DNA of 64,000 bases from Pseudomonas sp. CC6-YY-74 (GCF_002025205.1 NZ_CP019947.1:3262001-3326000), one strand, 5' to 3'; positions 52,033 through 63,214 are shown, counted from the stretch's first letter. Program-made: numbers and translations. The notes: generated from the letters alone by a model not told the origin.

Positions 52033-53391
52033 TTAACCCGGTAGCGGCAGGCTCACCATAAGCTCGGTGCGGCCTGGCGTTGAAGATAACGTAAAACGGC
52101 CGCCAAGGTGCTCGACTCGCTCGCGCATGTTGCGCAGGCCGATGCCACTACTGCGCGCCTGCTCGATCCGGGCGATGTCGAAGCCGACCCCGTCATCGCC
52201 AACCCTCAGCTGCAGCGTCGAGCCATCCTGCACCAGCGCGATGCTGACCCGGCCGGCCTGGGAGTGACGCGCGATATTGGCCAACGCCTCCTGCACGATG
52301 CGAAACAACGCGACCGACTCGCCATCGGGTAGGCGGATCATGTCCAGGCTCTGCTGGTACTCGACCAGCAGCCCGCTGCGCTGCTCGAACTCGACCGCCA
52401 ACTGGCCGATGGCCGCTGGCAGGCCGAAGCTGTCCAGCAGCGAGGGACGCAGATCATGGGAAATGCGCCGCACCTCGGCAATCGCCCCGCCCAGCCGGAC
52501 CAGCCCGCCGCGCAGCGTCTCCAGCGCCTGGCTGCGCCCACTTTCCAGTTCGTGACAGGCCAGTTCGAGGCGGAACTTGACCGACACCAGCAACTGGCTG
52601 ATACCGTCGTGCAACTCACGCGAAACCCGCGAACGCTCGTCTTCTTGGGAGCTGACGATGCGCTGCGCCAGCAGTTTCAGCTTGCGGTCGGCCAGGCGCT
52701 GCTCACTAACGTTGAGCGTCAAGCCGCCGGCTGACACCAGCAGCACCGCCACCAGTGCCACGCCAGCCAGCGACCACATGGTCCTGCGGATATTCTCCGC
52801 CACCTTGGCCCGCGCCAGCGCGGTAGCCTGTTCGACGTCATCGAGATAGAGGCCGGTGCCGATCATCCAGTCCCACCGCTCGAGCATCACGACATAAGCG
52901 AGTTTTTCGGTCAGTTGGCCCGAGGAGGGTTTCTCCCATTGATAGCGCTGAAATCCATCGCCGCTGCGCGCGCTGAGCAACAGGGCCTGGATCGCCTGGA
53001 CCCAATGCGGGTTGGTCATATTCACCAGATCGCGGCCGATCAATTCCGGCTGACGCGGGTGCATCAGGCTGCGCCCACGGCCGTCGTAGACGAAGAAATA
53101 GCCATCGCTACCATAGTCGAGGCCGAGCAGTATGTTCAGCACCTGCTGCTGGGTGACGGCATCATCGCGACCGCTGGCATACAGCCGCGCGACAGCGCTC
53201 AAGCCCAGCTCGACGTAGTTCTGCAGCTCGGTCTTCTTGCTGGCGATGATGCTGGTCTCGATCAGCTGTTCCTGCTGCTCGCCCAAGCGCTGGGCATGCG
53301 ACTGCACCAGCGCGCCGATCACGGCGATGGCCAGCAGGAGCGGCAAAATGGCGAGCGCGACGAGTTTTTGTTTGAGTTGCATAGAGACCAT
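52033..53391 (-). CDS. Cache-domain sensor histidine kinase (NarX/DegS type)
   Basis: 452 residues. Two membrane helices (about 10-30 and 196-216) flank a periplasmic single Cache domain (YGSDGYFFVYDGRGRSLMHP, IGTGLYLDDVE), which usually binds small carboxylates. The cytoplasmic HisKA_3 dimerisation domain has phospho-His in SRELHDGISQLL; the HATPase domain has LRVGDDGVGFD and GIGLRNMRERVEHLGG. An ATG at 53382 is an equally good start. Confidence 0.92.
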   Translation of the reverse strand: MVSMQLKQKLVALAILPLLLAIAVIGALVQSHAQRLGEQQEQLIETSIIASKKTELQNYVELGLSAVARLYASGRDDAVTQQQVLNILLGLDYGSDGYFFVYDGRGRSLMHPRQPELIGRDLVNMTNPHWVQAIQALLLSARSGDGFQRYQWEKPSSGQLTEKLAYVVMLERWDWMIGTGLYLDDVEQATALARAKVAENIRRTMWSLAGVALVAVLLVSAGGLTLNVSEQRLADRKLKLLAQRIVSSQEDERSRVSRELHDGISQLLVSVKFRLELACHELESGRSQALETLRGGLVRLGGAIAEVRRISHDLRPSLLDSFGLPAAIGQLAVEFEQRSGLLVEYQQSLDMIRLPDGESVALFRIVQEALANIARHSQAGRVSIALVQDGSTLQLRVGDDGVGFDIARIEQARSSGIGLRNMRERVEHLGGRFTLSSTPGRTELMVSLPLPG

Positions 53392-53511
53392 TCATGGCGG
53401 CGCGGCTACGTTGCCTGATGCAGGCGCGAGGGGAAATCGCAGAATTTTAACAAAGCCCGCACGCCGTCGCGGTAGCCGGCCATCCCCTCGGCGCACCGGC
53501 GGAAGATGCCG

Positions 53512-53949
53512 TCAGACTTCCAGGAGAAAGGTTACCGGTCCATCGTTGACCAGGTGTACCTGCATATCGGCACCGAAGCGGCCGCAGGCAACCTGGGCAT
53601 GTTTGAGCCGCGCCTGCTCGACCAACAGCTCGAACAACGCGGCGCCCAGGGCCGGCGGCGCCGCGCTGGAAAAACTCGGGCGCAGACCGTTGCGGGTGTC
53701 GGCCGCCAGGGTGAACTGCGAGACCAGCAGCAGGCCGCCACCGACATCGCTTAGCGACAGGTTCATCTTGCCGTCGGCGTCACTGAACACCCGGTAGTTG
53801 AGCAGCTTGTGCAGCAATTTGGCGACGCTGCCCGGATCGTCCTGCGGCTCGACCGCGACCAGGGCCAGCAGGCCCTGATCGATGGCGCCGACGACCTCGC
53901 CGGCCACTTCCACCCGCGCACTACTGACCCGCTGGATCAGCGCCTTCAT
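53512..53949 (-). CDS. dtd: D-aminoacyl-tRNA deacylase
   Basis: 145 residues, normal DTD length. Hydrolyses D-amino acids and glycine from mischarged t[11 protein letters not shown] and the C-terminal [11 protein letters not shown] (the cross-subunit Gly-Pro motif region) are present. Its start overlaps the pip stop by four bases, so pip-dtd is an operon. Confidence 0.96.
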   Translation of the reverse strand: MKALIQRVSSARVEVAGEVVGAIDQGLLALVAVEPQDDPGSVAKLLHKLLNYRVFSDADGKMNLSLSDVGGGLLLVSQFTLAADTRNGLRPSFSSAAPPALGAALFELLVEQARLKHAQVACGRFGADMQVHLVNDGPVTFLLEV

Positions 53950-54916
53950 GCTTCGTCGGGCGACAGGTCGAGTAGGCGCCGGGCGACCTGGTTGGCCGCA
54001 CGCACCAGGGCGTCGGTGATGCCCACTTCGGATGCGGCGTGGCCGGCATCGCGGATGATCTGCAGCTCGCTGTTGGGCCAGGCCTGGTGCAACGCCCAGG
54101 CATTGTCCAACGGGCAGATCACGTCATAGCGGCCGTGCACGATCACTCCAGGCAGGTGGGCGATTTTCGGCATGTCGCGGAGCAACTGGTCGGCTTCGAG
54201 GAAGGCGTTGTTAACGAAATAGTGGCACTCGATGCGGGCAATCGACAGCGCGCGGTGCGAATCATTGAAACGGTCGACCACTTGCGAGTTCGGCCGCAGC
54301 GTGGCGGTACGCCCTTCCCAGTTCGACCAGGCTTTGGCCGCGTGCATCTGGGCGATCTGATCGGACCCGGTCAGACGCTTGTAGAACGCTTGCATCAACT
54401 CACCACGCTCCTCGACTGGAATCGGCGCCAGGTAGTCCTTCCAGTAGTCAGGGAACATGCGGCTGGCGCCTTCCTGGTAGAACCAGTGGAACTCCTGCGG
54501 ACGGCACAGAAAGATGCCGCGCAGGATCAGCGCCTGCACCCGCTCGGGGTGGCTCTGCGCATAGGCCAGCGCCAGCGCCGAGCCCAGGAGCCGCCAAACA
54601 GCACCCATTTGTCGATACCCAGGTGCTCGCGGATGCGTTCGAGGTCGGCGACCAGGTCCCAGGTGGTATTTTTTTCCAGGCTCGCATGGGGCGTCGAGCG
54701 CCCGCAGCCGCGCTGATCGAAGGTGACGATACGGTACAGGTTGGGATCGAAGAAGCGTCGACTCAGGGCATCGCACCCCGCACCCGGGCCGCCATGGATG
54801 AACACCACCGGCAGACCTTCCGGGGTACCGCTCTCGTCCACATAGAGCACGTGCGGCGCCTCTACGGCCAGCTCGTGGCGGGCGTATGGTTTGATCTCCG
54901 GATACAAAGTCTGCAT
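53946..54916 (-). pseudogene. pip: Proline iminopeptidase, frameshifted at the nucleophile elbow
   Basis: The two halves lie in different frames. The N-terminal part reads from ATG 54916 with the oxyanion motif IHGGPGAG and reaches GGSW. The rest (SALALAYAQSHPERVQAL to the C terminus, with GRYDVICP and DAGHAASE for the Asp and His) is in another frame. Adding one G in the CCC run at 54583-54585 (plus strand) restores GGSWGSALA and a 323-residue protein, the normal length. All other residues look intact, so this is either a recent mutation or a sequencing error. The enzyme removes N-terminal proline from peptides. Confidence 0.85.
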
Positions 54917-55038
54917 GGTGCACTCCTGGATGTATACCTAGGGTACGGCGCCAACTCGTGTACAAACGTCCCGCAAGTTTGCTGCCACTGCCGCCACCCG
55001 CTCTGCCTCGCATCATAACCATGTAAAAGGAATTCAGC

Positions 55039-55473
55039 ATGTCAGCTCGGCGATTTGCCTTACTTTTAGTGATGCCTTTCATCCTGCTGACGGGTTGTGG
55101 CACCAAGGATGACCCACAGGCGAGCCTGGAAGCGGCGGTCCAGCAGCTGCAGGACAACCTGGAAGCGAAAGACACTGGCGCCGTCCTCGCGCAACTGCAT
55201 CCGCAGTTCTCCGCCCAGCATGAATTCGACCGCGACTGGGCCAGGCGCACCATGACCCTGCTGTTTCTAAGGCACAAGAACGTCAGGGTGATCGCCCTCA
55301 CCAAGAATAGCCGCCTCGACCCGACTTACAGTGAGAAAGGCCATAGCCAGGCGCAAGTCGCCCTGACCGGGGCCGCAGGCCTGATCCCCGACAGCGCACG
55401 GCACTATGCGGTCACGTTGGAGTGGTGGCGCGAAGGTGATGAATGGCAGTTGGCGCGCTTGAGCTGGGAGTGA
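55039..55473 (+). CDS. Small lipoprotein, unknown function
   Basis: 144 residues. Signal peptide with lipobox LLTGC (about Cys20). The rest (AAVQQLQDNLEAKDTGAVLAQLHPQF, then YAVTLEWWREGDEWQLARLSWE) looks like a small NTF2/cystatin-like alpha-beta fold. No specific family recognised. Diverges from pip and converges with estA. Confidence 0.8.
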   Translation: MSARRFALLLVMPFILLTGCGTKDDPQASLEAAVQQLQDNLEAKDTGAVLAQLHPQFSAQHEFDRDWARRTMTLLFLRHKNVRVIALTKNSRLDPTYSEKGHSQAQVALTGAAGLIPDSARHYAVTLEWWREGDEWQLARLSWE

Positions 55474-55511
55474 CGCCAGTCGCGTACGTCCTCGCGACTG
55501 AGCGTACCCGA

Positions 55512-55545
55512 CTGGCATAAAGTTGCAGGCGCGACCTTATGCCAG
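55512..55545. terminator. Inverted repeat between convergent lipoprotein and estA genes
   Basis: CTGGCATAA (55512-55520) pairs with TTATGCCAG (55537-55545) across 16 bases. It lies between two convergent genes and probably ends both messages, although there is no long T-run. Confidence 0.5.
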
Positions 55546-55558
55546 CGGGGCCCGGTAT

Positions 55559-57481
55559 TTACCAATCCCAGTTGAGGGACAGGTTGACGCCATGCTGGCG
55601 GTCGTCGTTGCCGCGGAACTGATAGGCCGCACGCAGTTGCAGCTCCTCAGCCAAGGCATGACTGATACCCAGTCCGGCGAGGGTCTGGCCGCTGGCGGGG
55701 GTATGCCCCTGCAGCTCGAAGCTGTTGCCGGCTACCGAGTTGAGGCCCATGCGCAGGTCGCGGCGATCGTCCTCGAACTCACGCTCGCGGGCGATCTCGG
55801 CAAACACCTGGGTCGCCGGGGATAGCTGGTAGTTGGCTTGCAAGCCCAGCCCCAGCCGCGCGCTGTCGCGCTGCTGGTCGCCGTAGTTGAGCGCCGTCGA
55901 ACTGGCACCGCGCTCGCGATAACCATCCACATCCACCCGGGCATAGTCGGCGCTGATAAACGGACTGACCCGCCAGCCCGTATCGGCATTGGCCAGGTCA
56001 TAACCCAGGCGCCCGGACAGGGCCCAGAGCTGACCATCGGTGTCGCCCTTCTCGCTACGCTCGGCAATGCCCAGGGCAAACTGCCGATTGAGGTCGCTGT
56101 AATCCAGATGACCCAGGCTGAGGCTCGCGTCGGCCCACACACGGTCCTGCTGATACTGGGCAAAGGCACTGAGCAGGTAGCTGCGCAGGTCGTACTCGGA
56201 GTCGGCCTCGCCCACTTCGAGGGTCTGCTGCTGCAGGCCCAGGGCCAGGCCGAGGCGCCATTGCTCGTTCAGCCGGTAGCTGCTGCCCAGATTGACGCCC
56301 AGCCCCGTGCTGTCGCCGCTGGCTACCGCCTCGCCGCGCTCGAACTGCTGGCGCTGACCACTGGCACCGACGAAGCTGCGCCACTGGCCGACGGCTTGCC
56401 AGGCGCCACGGTCGGCCTGCCATTCACTGCGCAGTTGCTGCTGATGACCGTTGAGGCTGGCCATGGCCATTTCCGGCAGCAAGGACACCTGCCAGGGCGC
56501 GGCGAGAATCGAATAGATGTAATCGGCGCTGATCTGCTGCACGGCGGCGGTCGGGTGCACCCCGTCATTGAACATCAGCCGGTTGGGATTCGGCGTGAGC
56601 CCGCCCAATCCCCACGTTGGATCGGCCAGGCAGCTGGCACCGCTGAAGCAGACATCGGCCTGGCTCACCAACGGGTCGAAGCCGAAAGTGGCCAAGTCGC
56701 CCTTCACTTCGCTCAACAGGCCGCGGAAATTGAGACGAATGACATTGCCGCCGAGGGCCGAAAGCTGGCTACCTAGTTCGGCGTTGAGCAGACCCGAGGC
56801 ATTCGACCAGGCCGTGCGAAAGCCGCTGGCGAAACCCGCCGGGGTCAAGCCGACGTCGGGCAGGTCGGAGACGATGATGGTGCGCGCACCGGCCTGTTGC
56901 AGCGCGGCGACGCCCGCCACCAGATCGGCCGCCGCCGCGGCAGCGCTGGCCTGGTCGGTGACCACGAACTGCAGCACGTCGTTGCCGCCGCCGTTGATGT
57001 AGAACAAGGCATCGGGATCGACTCGCGGCACATCCACCAGATAGCCGTTGCGGGTGCGGATAGTGCCGCCACCGGCGTTAACCACCGAGCCATTGGCCGC
57101 GGTGATCGAATTCAGAATCTGATCGGTGCGGTAGCCGCCCACCGCATAGTTGCTGCCGTCGGCGTTGCCAGTGAGTATCTGCGGCAGAATAGGGGTCGAG
57201 GGCAGCGCCTGCAGCCCCAGCAACGATGCCAGGCGCTGAGTAGCAACGGCGTCGTAATACTCGGTGTTATTGCCTAGGTAGTTCGGCCCGGTGCGGTTGG
57301 TGAAGCGCACCCCACCAGTCGGATTGCCCCCCAGCAAAGGGCTGCCAACATCAGGAAATTGGCCACTGTCGCTCAGCGAGTCACCGAAGATGATCAGTTG
57401 TGAATACGGCATGGCGTGGGTCGCGGTGGGCAGGCCGGCGAACAACACGGCGGCGGTCAGGACTTTCAAGCTGGGGGTCAT
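55559..57481 (-). CDS. estA: Autotransporter esterase EstA (GDSL family)
   Basis: 640 residues. A signal peptide (VLTAAVLFAGLPTATHA) is followed by a GDSL/SGNH esterase passenger (about 24-330): nucleophile Ser in IFGDSLSDSGQF, block III INGGGNDVLQF, and Asp/His in NDGVHPT. The C-terminal autotransporter beta-barrel (about 365-640) ends in NLSLNWDW with an aromatic last residue, as needed for BAM insertion. It stays in the outer membrane facing outward; in P. aeruginosa it affects rhamnolipid production and motility. AAGGAG precedes the ATG, next to a hairpin at 57499-57520. Confidence 0.96.
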   Translation of the reverse strand: MTPSLKVLTAAVLFAGLPTATHAMPYSQLIIFGDSLSDSGQFPDVGSPLLGGNPTGGVRFTNRTGPNYLGNNTEYYDAVATQRLASLLGLQALPSTPILPQILTGNADGSNYAVGGYRTDQILNSITAANGSVVNAGGGTIRTRNGYLVDVPRVDPDALFYINGGGNDVLQFVVTDQASAAAAAADLVAGVAALQQAGARTIIVSDLPDVGLTPAGFASGFRTAWSNASGLLNAELGSQLSALGGNVIRLNFRGLLSEVKGDLATFGFDPLVSQADVCFSGASCLADPTWGLGGLTPNPNRLMFNDGVHPTAAVQQISADYIYSILAAPWQVSLLPEMAMASLNGHQQQLRSEWQADRGAWQAVGQWRSFVGASGQRQQFERGEAVASGDSTGLGVNLGSSYRLNEQWRLGLALGLQQQTLEVGEADSEYDLRSYLLSAFAQYQQDRVWADASLSLGHLDYSDLNRQFALGIAERSEKGDTDGQLWALSGRLGYDLANADTGWRVSPFISADYARVDVDGYRERGASSTALNYGDQQRDSARLGLGLQANYQLSPATQVFAEIAREREFEDDRRDLRMGLNSVAGNSFELQGHTPASGQTLAGLGISHALAEELQLRAAYQFRGNDDRQHGVNLSLNWDW

Positions 57482-57498
57482 GGATGCTCCTTCTTATT

Positions 57499-57520
57499 AG
57501 GCTTGCCTGCGGGCAAGCCT
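57499..57520 (-). promoter_or_regulatory. Hairpin next to the estA ribosome site
   Basis: AGGCTTGCC (57499-57507) pairs with GGCAAGCCT (57512-57520) around a 4-base loop, ending only about six bases before AAGGAG of estA. It could affect translation or mRNA stability. The role is unproven. Confidence 0.45.
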
Positions 57521-57612
57521 GGAAGAATATCCATGCCGGTCGAGCGACACAGCCACCCATATGGGTGAGGCGAGTGCATTCCCCGATCACGCACGACTCA
57601 AACCTGACGCCG

Positions 57613-57642
57613 GATGGAAAATCCGCGCAGCGGTTTTCCATC
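57613..57642 (-). terminator. Terminator after hutG
   Basis: Nearly perfect 13-bp stem (57613-57626 with 57630-57642, one bulged base). On the minus strand the core CCGC-TGC-GCGG is flanked by AAAA and ATTTT. It begins 13 bases after the hutG stop and separates hut from estA. Confidence 0.72.
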
Positions 57643-57654
57643 ACAGCATGGCAG

Positions 57655-58458
57655 CTAGCGTCCGTAGCGTTCGCGGCCCCAGGCCAGCATCGCCGCCAAC
57701 AGACCGCGAATTACCTCCTGGGTCGGCTCGGCGAGGTCCTGGCGATAGTCGAAGGGCAGCTGCTCCTCCATGTAGGTGCACTGCGCCAGCTCCAGCTGCA
57801 CGGCATGCACGTGCGCCTGCGGCTGGCCGTAGTGGCGAGTGATGTGCCCGCCCTTGAAACGGCCGTTGAGCACGTGACTGTAATCCTTGGCCTTGGCGCA
57901 GACCGCCAGCAGGCGCTCGCACAGTTGCGGGTCGCAGCTGGCGCCGGCATTGCTGCCCAGGTTGAAATCCGGCAACAGGCCATCGAACAGCAGCGGCACG
58001 CTGGAGCGGATCGAATGGGCATCGAACAGCAGCGCATAGCCGAACTCGGCCTTCAGCCGCGCCAGCTCGTCGGCCAGGGTCTGGTGGTAGGGTCGCCAGA
58101 TCTCGGCCAGGTAGCGCGCGCGTTCCTCGGCACTGGGCGCCATGCCGGCGCGGTACAGCGGCTCGCCATCGAACAGGGTGGCCGGATACAGGCCGGTGGT
58201 GGCGCTGGTGTACAGCGGTGCGTCGTCCTCCGGGCGATTGAGGTCGATGACATAGCGCGAGTAGCACGCCTGCAGGGTGCTGGCGCCCAACTCATCGGCA
58301 AAGTCATACAGCAGGGGGATATGCCAGTCGGTGTCCGGACGCTCCTTCGCCTCCTCCACCAGCCCGGCCTCCACGGCAGGCGTCAGCAGGATGCCGGGGT
58401 GCGGCATGCTGATCAGCAACGGCACCCGGCCAGGTTTGAAACTGAGTACGTTATTCAT
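57655..58458 (-). CDS. hutG: N-formylglutamate deformylase
   Basis: 267 residues. Last step of the five-step histidine route, N-formylglutamate to glutamate plus formate. Metal and substrate residues appear in [16 protein letters not shown] and [16 protein letters not shown] 58458 overlaps the hutI stop by eight bases; the long open extension upstream lies in hutI and is a shadow. Confidence 0.95.
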   Translation of the reverse strand: MNNVLSFKPGRVPLLISMPHPGILLTPAVEAGLVEEAKERPDTDWHIPLLYDFADELGASTLQACYSRYVIDLNRPEDDAPLYTSATTGLYPATLFDGEPLYRAGMAPSAEERARYLAEIWRPYHQTLADELARLKAEFGYALLFDAHSIRSSVPLLFDGLLPDFNLGSNAGASCDPQLCERLLAVCAKAKDYSHVLNGRFKGGHITRHYGQPQAHVHAVQLELAQCTYMEEQLPFDYRQDLAEPTQEVIRGLLAAMLAWGRERYGR

Positions 58459-59659
58459 CGGTGATCTCCTCGCCATGACGAATGACCCGCTTGGGCAGCT
58501 CGCCGCCCAGCCAATAGGCCAGTTCCGCCGGCCGCTGAATCTGCCAGGCGACGAAGTCGGCGACCTTGCCCACCTCCAGGCTACCGCGACTGGCCGCCAG
58601 GCCCAAGGCCTTGGCGGCATGCAGGGTGACCCCGGCCAGGGCCTCTTCGGGGGTCAGGCGGAACGAAGTGCAGGCCATATTGAGCATAAGCCGCAACGAC
58701 AACGCCGGCGAGGTGCCGGGATTCAGGTCACTGGCCACCGCCATAGATACGCCGTGCCGGCGCAGCAGCTCGATCGGCGGCAGCTGGGTCTCGCGCAACA
58801 GGTAGAAGGCGCCAGGCAGCAGCACCGCCACGCTGCCGGCCTTGGCCATGGCGATCACGTCGGACTCGTCCATGAATTCCAGGTGATCGGCCGACAGCGC
58901 CTGGTAGCGCGCCGCGAGACTGGAGCCGTGCAACGATGACAACTGCTCGGCGTGCAGCTTGACCGGCAGGCCCAACTCGCCAGCGGCCTGGAATACCCGC
59001 TCGACCTGAGCCGGGGAAAAGCCCAGGTGCTCGCAGAAGGCATCCACCGCATCCACTAGCCCTTCGCCCGCCAGCTCCGGCAGGATCTCGCTGCAGACTT
59101 GCTCGATATAGGCGTCGGCCCGACCGGCGAACTCGGGTGGCAAGGCGTGGGCGGCCAGGCAGGTAGCGCGCACGGTCAGCGGCAGCATCTCGCCGAGACG
59201 GCGGATCACCCGCAGCATCTTGCGCTCGCTGGCCAGATCCAGGCCGTAGCCGGACTTGACCTCCAGGGTGGTGACGCCCTCGCGCAACAACTGCCGCGCC
59301 CGCCGCAGCGCGCCGGTCAGCAACTCGCCCTCGCTGGCCTCGCGGGTGGCGCGCACGGTGCTGGCGATGCCGCCGCCGGCCGCGGCGATCTCGGCATAGC
59401 TGACGCCCTCGAGGCGCTGCTCGAACTCGCCACTGCGGTCGCCAGCAAACACCAGGTGGGTGTGGCAGTCGATCAGCCCGGGAGTCAGCCAGGCCCCCTC
59501 GAGATCATGCCGCTCGGCGTAGTCGCCGGCGGGCAGTTCGGCCTGCGGGCCAATCCAGGCGATATGCGCGCCCTCGGTGACCAGGGCGGCGTCCTCGATG
59601 ATCGAGTAGCGCCCGCCGGCCATGGTCGCGGCGTGGCAATTGAGCCATAGGCGTTGCAT
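58451..59659 (-). CDS. hutI: Imidazolonepropionase
   Basis: 402 residues. Amidohydrolase-fold metalloenzyme that opens the imidazolone ring in step three of histidine breakdown. Metal ligands HTH in [24 protein letters not shown] and [10 protein letters not shown] are present. Start at 59659 with GGAGG upstream. A terminator after hutH lies 203 bases upstream, so hutIG may have its own promoter in the 59660-59861 stretch. Confidence 0.96.
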   Translation of the reverse strand: MQRLWLNCHAATMAGGRYSIIEDAALVTEGAHIAWIGPQAELPAGDYAERHDLEGAWLTPGLIDCHTHLVFAGDRSGEFEQRLEGVSYAEIAAAGGGIASTVRATREASEGELLTGALRRARQLLREGVTTLEVKSGYGLDLASERKMLRVIRRLGEMLPLTVRATCLAAHALPPEFAGRADAYIEQVCSEILPELAGEGLVDAVDAFCEHLGFSPAQVERVFQAAGELGLPVKLHAEQLSSLHGSSLAARYQALSADHLEFMDESDVIAMAKAGSVAVLLPGAFYLLRETQLPPIELLRRHGVSMAVASDLNPGTSPALSLRLMLNMACTSFRLTPEEALAGVTLHAAKALGLAASRGSLEVGKVADFVAWQIQRPAELAYWLGGELPKRVIRHGEEITDE

Positions 59660-59861
59660 AAGGGGGGTTCCTCCTCGCGGTACAGGGCGGCCAGCCGCCT
59701 GCTGCAATGCTAATCATTCGAACCGGGATGACCTTTACCACAAGCATGGCCGCCGCCTCGACAAAGGCAATCGCTGCCCGGTTGAAATGCTGGCAAAACC
59801 GGCACCGTCAGCCCGACTGTATGTGTCAGCACGGTCTGTCGATCCTGTTGAATCGCCAAAA

Positions 59862-59900
59862 CGCGCCATGCCCCGGCACAATCGACGGGGCATGGGCGCG
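59862..59900 (-). terminator. Intrinsic terminator between hutH and hutI
   Basis: A 14-bp stem with one bulge (59862-59875 with 59886-59900). On the minus strand it is followed by TTTTGG. It starts 13 bases after the hutH stop, so hutU-hutH transcription should mostly end before hutIG. Confidence 0.78.
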
Positions 59901-59912
59901 CAACAGGCGGGC

Positions 59913-61448
59913 TTAGGCCTGGGACGGTAGCAGCTGCGCCGGCAGTAGGTCACTCAGGCAACGGGACGCCAACAGTTCGCTGGCCGCCTCGATGTCCGGG
60001 GCGAAGAAGCGGTCTTCCTGGTAGTGGCTGACCTGCTCGCGCAGCGCAGCGCGCGCCCGTTCCAGTTTCGCCGAGGTCTTGCGCCCTTCGCGGAAGTCCA
60101 GGCCCTGACAGGCACCCAGCCACTCGACGGCGAGAATGCCGCGCACGTTGTCGGCCATCTCCCACAGGCGCTTGCCGGCGGCCGGGGCCATGGACACGTG
60201 GTCTTCCTGGTTGGCTGAGGTCGGCAGGCTGTCGACGCTGTGTGGATGGGCCAGCGCCTTGTTCTCGCTGGCCAGCGCGGCGGCGGTGACCTGGGCGATC
60301 ATGAAGCCGGAGTTGACCCCGCCATTGGCCACCAGAAACGGCGGCAGCTGTGACATGTGCTTGTCCATCATCAGCGAGATGCGTCGTTCGGACAGCGCGC
60401 CAATTTCGGCGATGGCCAGGGCCAGGTTGTCGGCCGCCATGGCCACCGGCTCGGCGTGGAAGTTACCGCCGGAGATCACGTCGCCCTCGGCGGCGAACAC
60501 CAGCGGGTTGTCCGATACTGCGTTGGCCTCGATCCCCAGCACCTCGGCGACATGGCGGATCTGATTGAGGCAGGCGCCCATCACCTGGGGCTGGCAACGT
60601 AGCGAATAAGGATCCTGCACCTTGTCGCACTTTTCATGCGAGCGGGATATCTCGCTGCTGGCGGTGAGCAGGTCGCGGTAGGCCGCCGCCGCATCGATCT
60701 GCCCACGCTGGCCACGGGCCGCGTGGATGCGTGCATCGAAGGGCGCCCGCGAACCGAGCATGGCTTCGACGCTGAGGCTGCCACAGACCAGCGCCGCGGC
60801 GAACAGATCCTCGGCGGCGAACAAGCCGCGCAGGGCATAGGCGGTGGAGACCTGAGTGCCATTGAGCAGCGCCAGACCTTCCTTGGCCGCCAGGGTCAGC
60901 GGTTCGAGACCGGCGATCGCCAGCGCCTCGCGCGCCGGCAGCCACTCGCCGCGATAACGCGCCTTGCCCTCGCCGAGCAGGACCAGCGACATATGCGCCA
61001 GCGGCGCCAGGTCGCCGGACGCGCCGACCGAACCCTTGAGCGGGATATGCGGGTAGACCTCGGCGTTGATCAGGGCGATCAGCGCATCGATCACCAGCCG
61101 GCGGATGCCGGAGAAGCCACGCGCCAGGCTGTTGACCTTGAGCAGCATGATCAGCCGTACCAGGTCATCGTCGAGCGGCTGGCCGACGCCGGCGGCGTGC
61201 GACAGCACCAGCGAGCGCTGCAGATTTTCCAGGTCCGCGCTGGCGATACGGGTCGACGCCAGCAAACCGAAACCGGTGTTGATGCCGTAGGCGGTGCGGT
61301 TCTCGGCGAGGATCTGCTCGACGCAGGCGACGCTGGCCTCGATCGCCGCGGCGGCACTCTCATCCAGGGTTACGCTCAGCGCGCCCTGATGGACCTGACG
61401 CAGTTGGGCCAGGCTCAGTTGGCCAGGAACAATATTCAAGGTACTCAT
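59913..61448 (-). CDS. hutH: Histidine ammonia-lyase
   Basis: 511 residues. Removes ammonia from histidine to give urocanate. The MIO prosthetic group forms from Ala-Ser-Gly in [15 protein letters not shown] (near 143-145). Other family motifs are YGINTGFG and NQEDHVSM. It starts two bases after the hutU stop, so the two are one unit. No transporter gene lies between hutU and hutH as in some Pseudomonas hut clusters. Confidence 0.97.
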   Translation of the reverse strand: MSTLNIVPGQLSLAQLRQVHQGALSVTLDESAAAAIEASVACVEQILAENRTAYGINTGFGLLASTRIASADLENLQRSLVLSHAAGVGQPLDDDLVRLIMLLKVNSLARGFSGIRRLVIDALIALINAEVYPHIPLKGSVGASGDLAPLAHMSLVLLGEGKARYRGEWLPAREALAIAGLEPLTLAAKEGLALLNGTQVSTAYALRGLFAAEDLFAAALVCGSLSVEAMLGSRAPFDARIHAARGQRGQIDAAAAYRDLLTASSEISRSHEKCDKVQDPYSLRCQPQVMGACLNQIRHVAEVLGIEANAVSDNPLVFAAEGDVISGGNFHAEPVAMAADNLALAIAEIGALSERRISLMMDKHMSQLPPFLVANGGVNSGFMIAQVTAAALASENKALAHPHSVDSLPTSANQEDHVSMAPAAGKRLWEMADNVRGILAVEWLGACQGLDFREGRKTSAKLERARAALREQVSHYQEDRFFAPDIEAASELLASRCLSDLLPAQLLPSQA

Positions 61449-61450
61449 GT

Positions 61451-63136
61451 TCAGGCTCCTTTAACCGGGTTGATCATCGGCAGATTAAGGCCCTGCTCGT
61501 GGGCGCAGTCGATGGCGATCTGATAACCGGCATCGGCGTGACGCATCACCCCGGTGGCCGGGTCGTTGTGCAGCACCCGGGCGATGCGCTCGGCGGCTTC
61601 ATCGCTGCCGTCACAGACGATGACCACCCCGGAGTGCTGGGAGAAGCCCATGCCCACCCCACCACCGTGGTGCAGCGAGACCCAGGTGGCGCCGCTGGCG
61701 GTATTCAGCAGGGCGTTGAGCAGCGGCCAGTCGGACACGGCATCGGAGCCGTCCTGCATGGCTTCGGTTTCGCGGTTGGGGCTGGCCACCGAACCGGAAT
61801 CGAGGTGGTCGCGGCCGATCACGATCGGTGCGGACAACTCGCCGCTGCGCACCATCTCGTTGAACGCCAGGCCGAGCTTGGCGCGCTGGCCCAGGCCGAC
61901 CCAGCAGATACGTGCCGGCAGGCCCTGGAAGGCGATGCGCTCGCGGGCCATGTCCAGCCAGTGGTGCAGGTGCGCATCGTCGGCAATCAGCTCTTTGACC
62001 TTGGCGTCGGTCTTGTAGATGTCCTCGGGGTCGCCGGACAAGGCCACCCAACGGAACGGGCCGACACCGCGGCAGAACAGCGGGCGGATATAGGCCGGCA
62101 CGAAGCCGGGGAAGTCGAAGGCATTGCTCACGCCTTCTTCCTTGGCCATCTGGCGGATGTTGTTGCCATAGTCGAAGGTCGGCACGCCCTGCTGCTGGAA
62201 ATCCAGCATGGCCTGCACGTGCACGGCCATCGACTGCTTGGCCGCCTTGACCACCGCGGCCGGCTCGGTCTGCGCCCGCTCGCGGTATTGCGCCCAGTTC
62301 CAGCCGATCGGCAGGTAGCCGTTGAGCGGGTCGTGGGCGCTGGTCTGGTCGGTGACCATATCTGGGCGCACGCCTCGCTTGACCAGTTCCGGGAGGATTT
62401 CGGCGGCGTTGCCCAGCAGGGCAATGGAGATCGCCTTGCCTTCGGCGCAGTACTTCTCGATACGCGCCAGGGCGTCGTCGAGATCCTTGGCCTGCTCATC
62501 GACGTAACGGCTGCTCAGGCGGAAGTCGATGCGGCTCTGCTGGCATTCGATATTCAGCGAACAGGCGCCGGCCAGGGTCGCCGCCAGCGGCTGCGCGCCG
62601 CCCATGCCGCCGAGGCCGGCAGTCAGCACCCACTTGCCGGTCAGGCTGCCGTTGTAGTGCTGGCGCCCGGCCTCGACGAAGGTTTCATAGGTGCCCTGGA
62701 CGATGCCCTGGCTGCCGATGTAGATCCAGCTGCCGGCGGTCATCTGGCCGTACATGGCCAGGCCCTTGGCATCCAGTTCGTTGAAGTGCTCCCAGGTCGC
62801 CCAGTGCGGCACCAGATTGGAGTTGGCGATCAGCACTCGCGGCGCGTTGCTGTGGGTCCTGAACACGCCGACCGGCTTGCCGGATTGCACCAGCAGGGTC
62901 TCGTCGTCATTCAGGTTGGTCAGGCACTCGACGATCTGGTCGTAGCACTCCCAATTGCGCGCGGCGCGGCCGATGCCGCCATACACCACCAGTTCCTTGG
63001 GGTTCTCGGCCACTTCGGGGTCGAGGTTGTTCATCAGCATGCGCAGCGGCGCTTCGGTCAGCCAACTCTTGGCGGTCAGCTGATTACCACGCGGGGCGCG
63101 AATTTCGCTATCACGGAAACGGGTCGAGTTGCTCAC
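61451..63136 (-). CDS. hutU: Urocanate hydratase
   Basis: 561 residues, standard length. NAD-dependent hydration of urocanate to imidazolone propionate. Signature [20 protein letters not shown]-binding [11 protein letters not shown], and the N-terminal [18 protein letters not shown] match the family. First gene of the hutUH unit, behind two HutC-type palindromes. Confidence 0.97.
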   Translation of the reverse strand: MSNSTRFRDSEIRAPRGNQLTAKSWLTEAPLRMLMNNLDPEVAENPKELVVYGGIGRAARNWECYDQIVECLTNLNDDETLLVQSGKPVGVFRTHSNAPRVLIANSNLVPHWATWEHFNELDAKGLAMYGQMTAGSWIYIGSQGIVQGTYETFVEAGRQHYNGSLTGKWVLTAGLGGMGGAQPLAATLAGACSLNIECQQSRIDFRLSSRYVDEQAKDLDDALARIEKYCAEGKAISIALLGNAAEILPELVKRGVRPDMVTDQTSAHDPLNGYLPIGWNWAQYRERAQTEPAAVVKAAKQSMAVHVQAMLDFQQQGVPTFDYGNNIRQMAKEEGVSNAFDFPGFVPAYIRPLFCRGVGPFRWVALSGDPEDIYKTDAKVKELIADDAHLHHWLDMARERIAFQGLPARICWVGLGQRAKLGLAFNEMVRSGELSAPIVIGRDHLDSGSVASPNRETEAMQDGSDAVSDWPLLNALLNTASGATWVSLHHGGGVGMGFSQHSGVVIVCDGSDEAAERIARVLHNDPATGVMRHADAGYQIAIDCAHEQGLNLPMINPVKGA

Positions 63137-63214
63137 AAGAAATCCTCCAGGGAAAGACCGCCGTCAGCCTGACTATTTTTACGCATTACGGCTGGGCATG
63201 CGCAGATCTAAACA

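Noticed and set aside
53946-55304. 452-codon frame as the full pip gene
   Set aside because: Its N-terminal 200 codons are unlike any hydrolase; the real N terminus with HGGPG is in the other frame from 54916.
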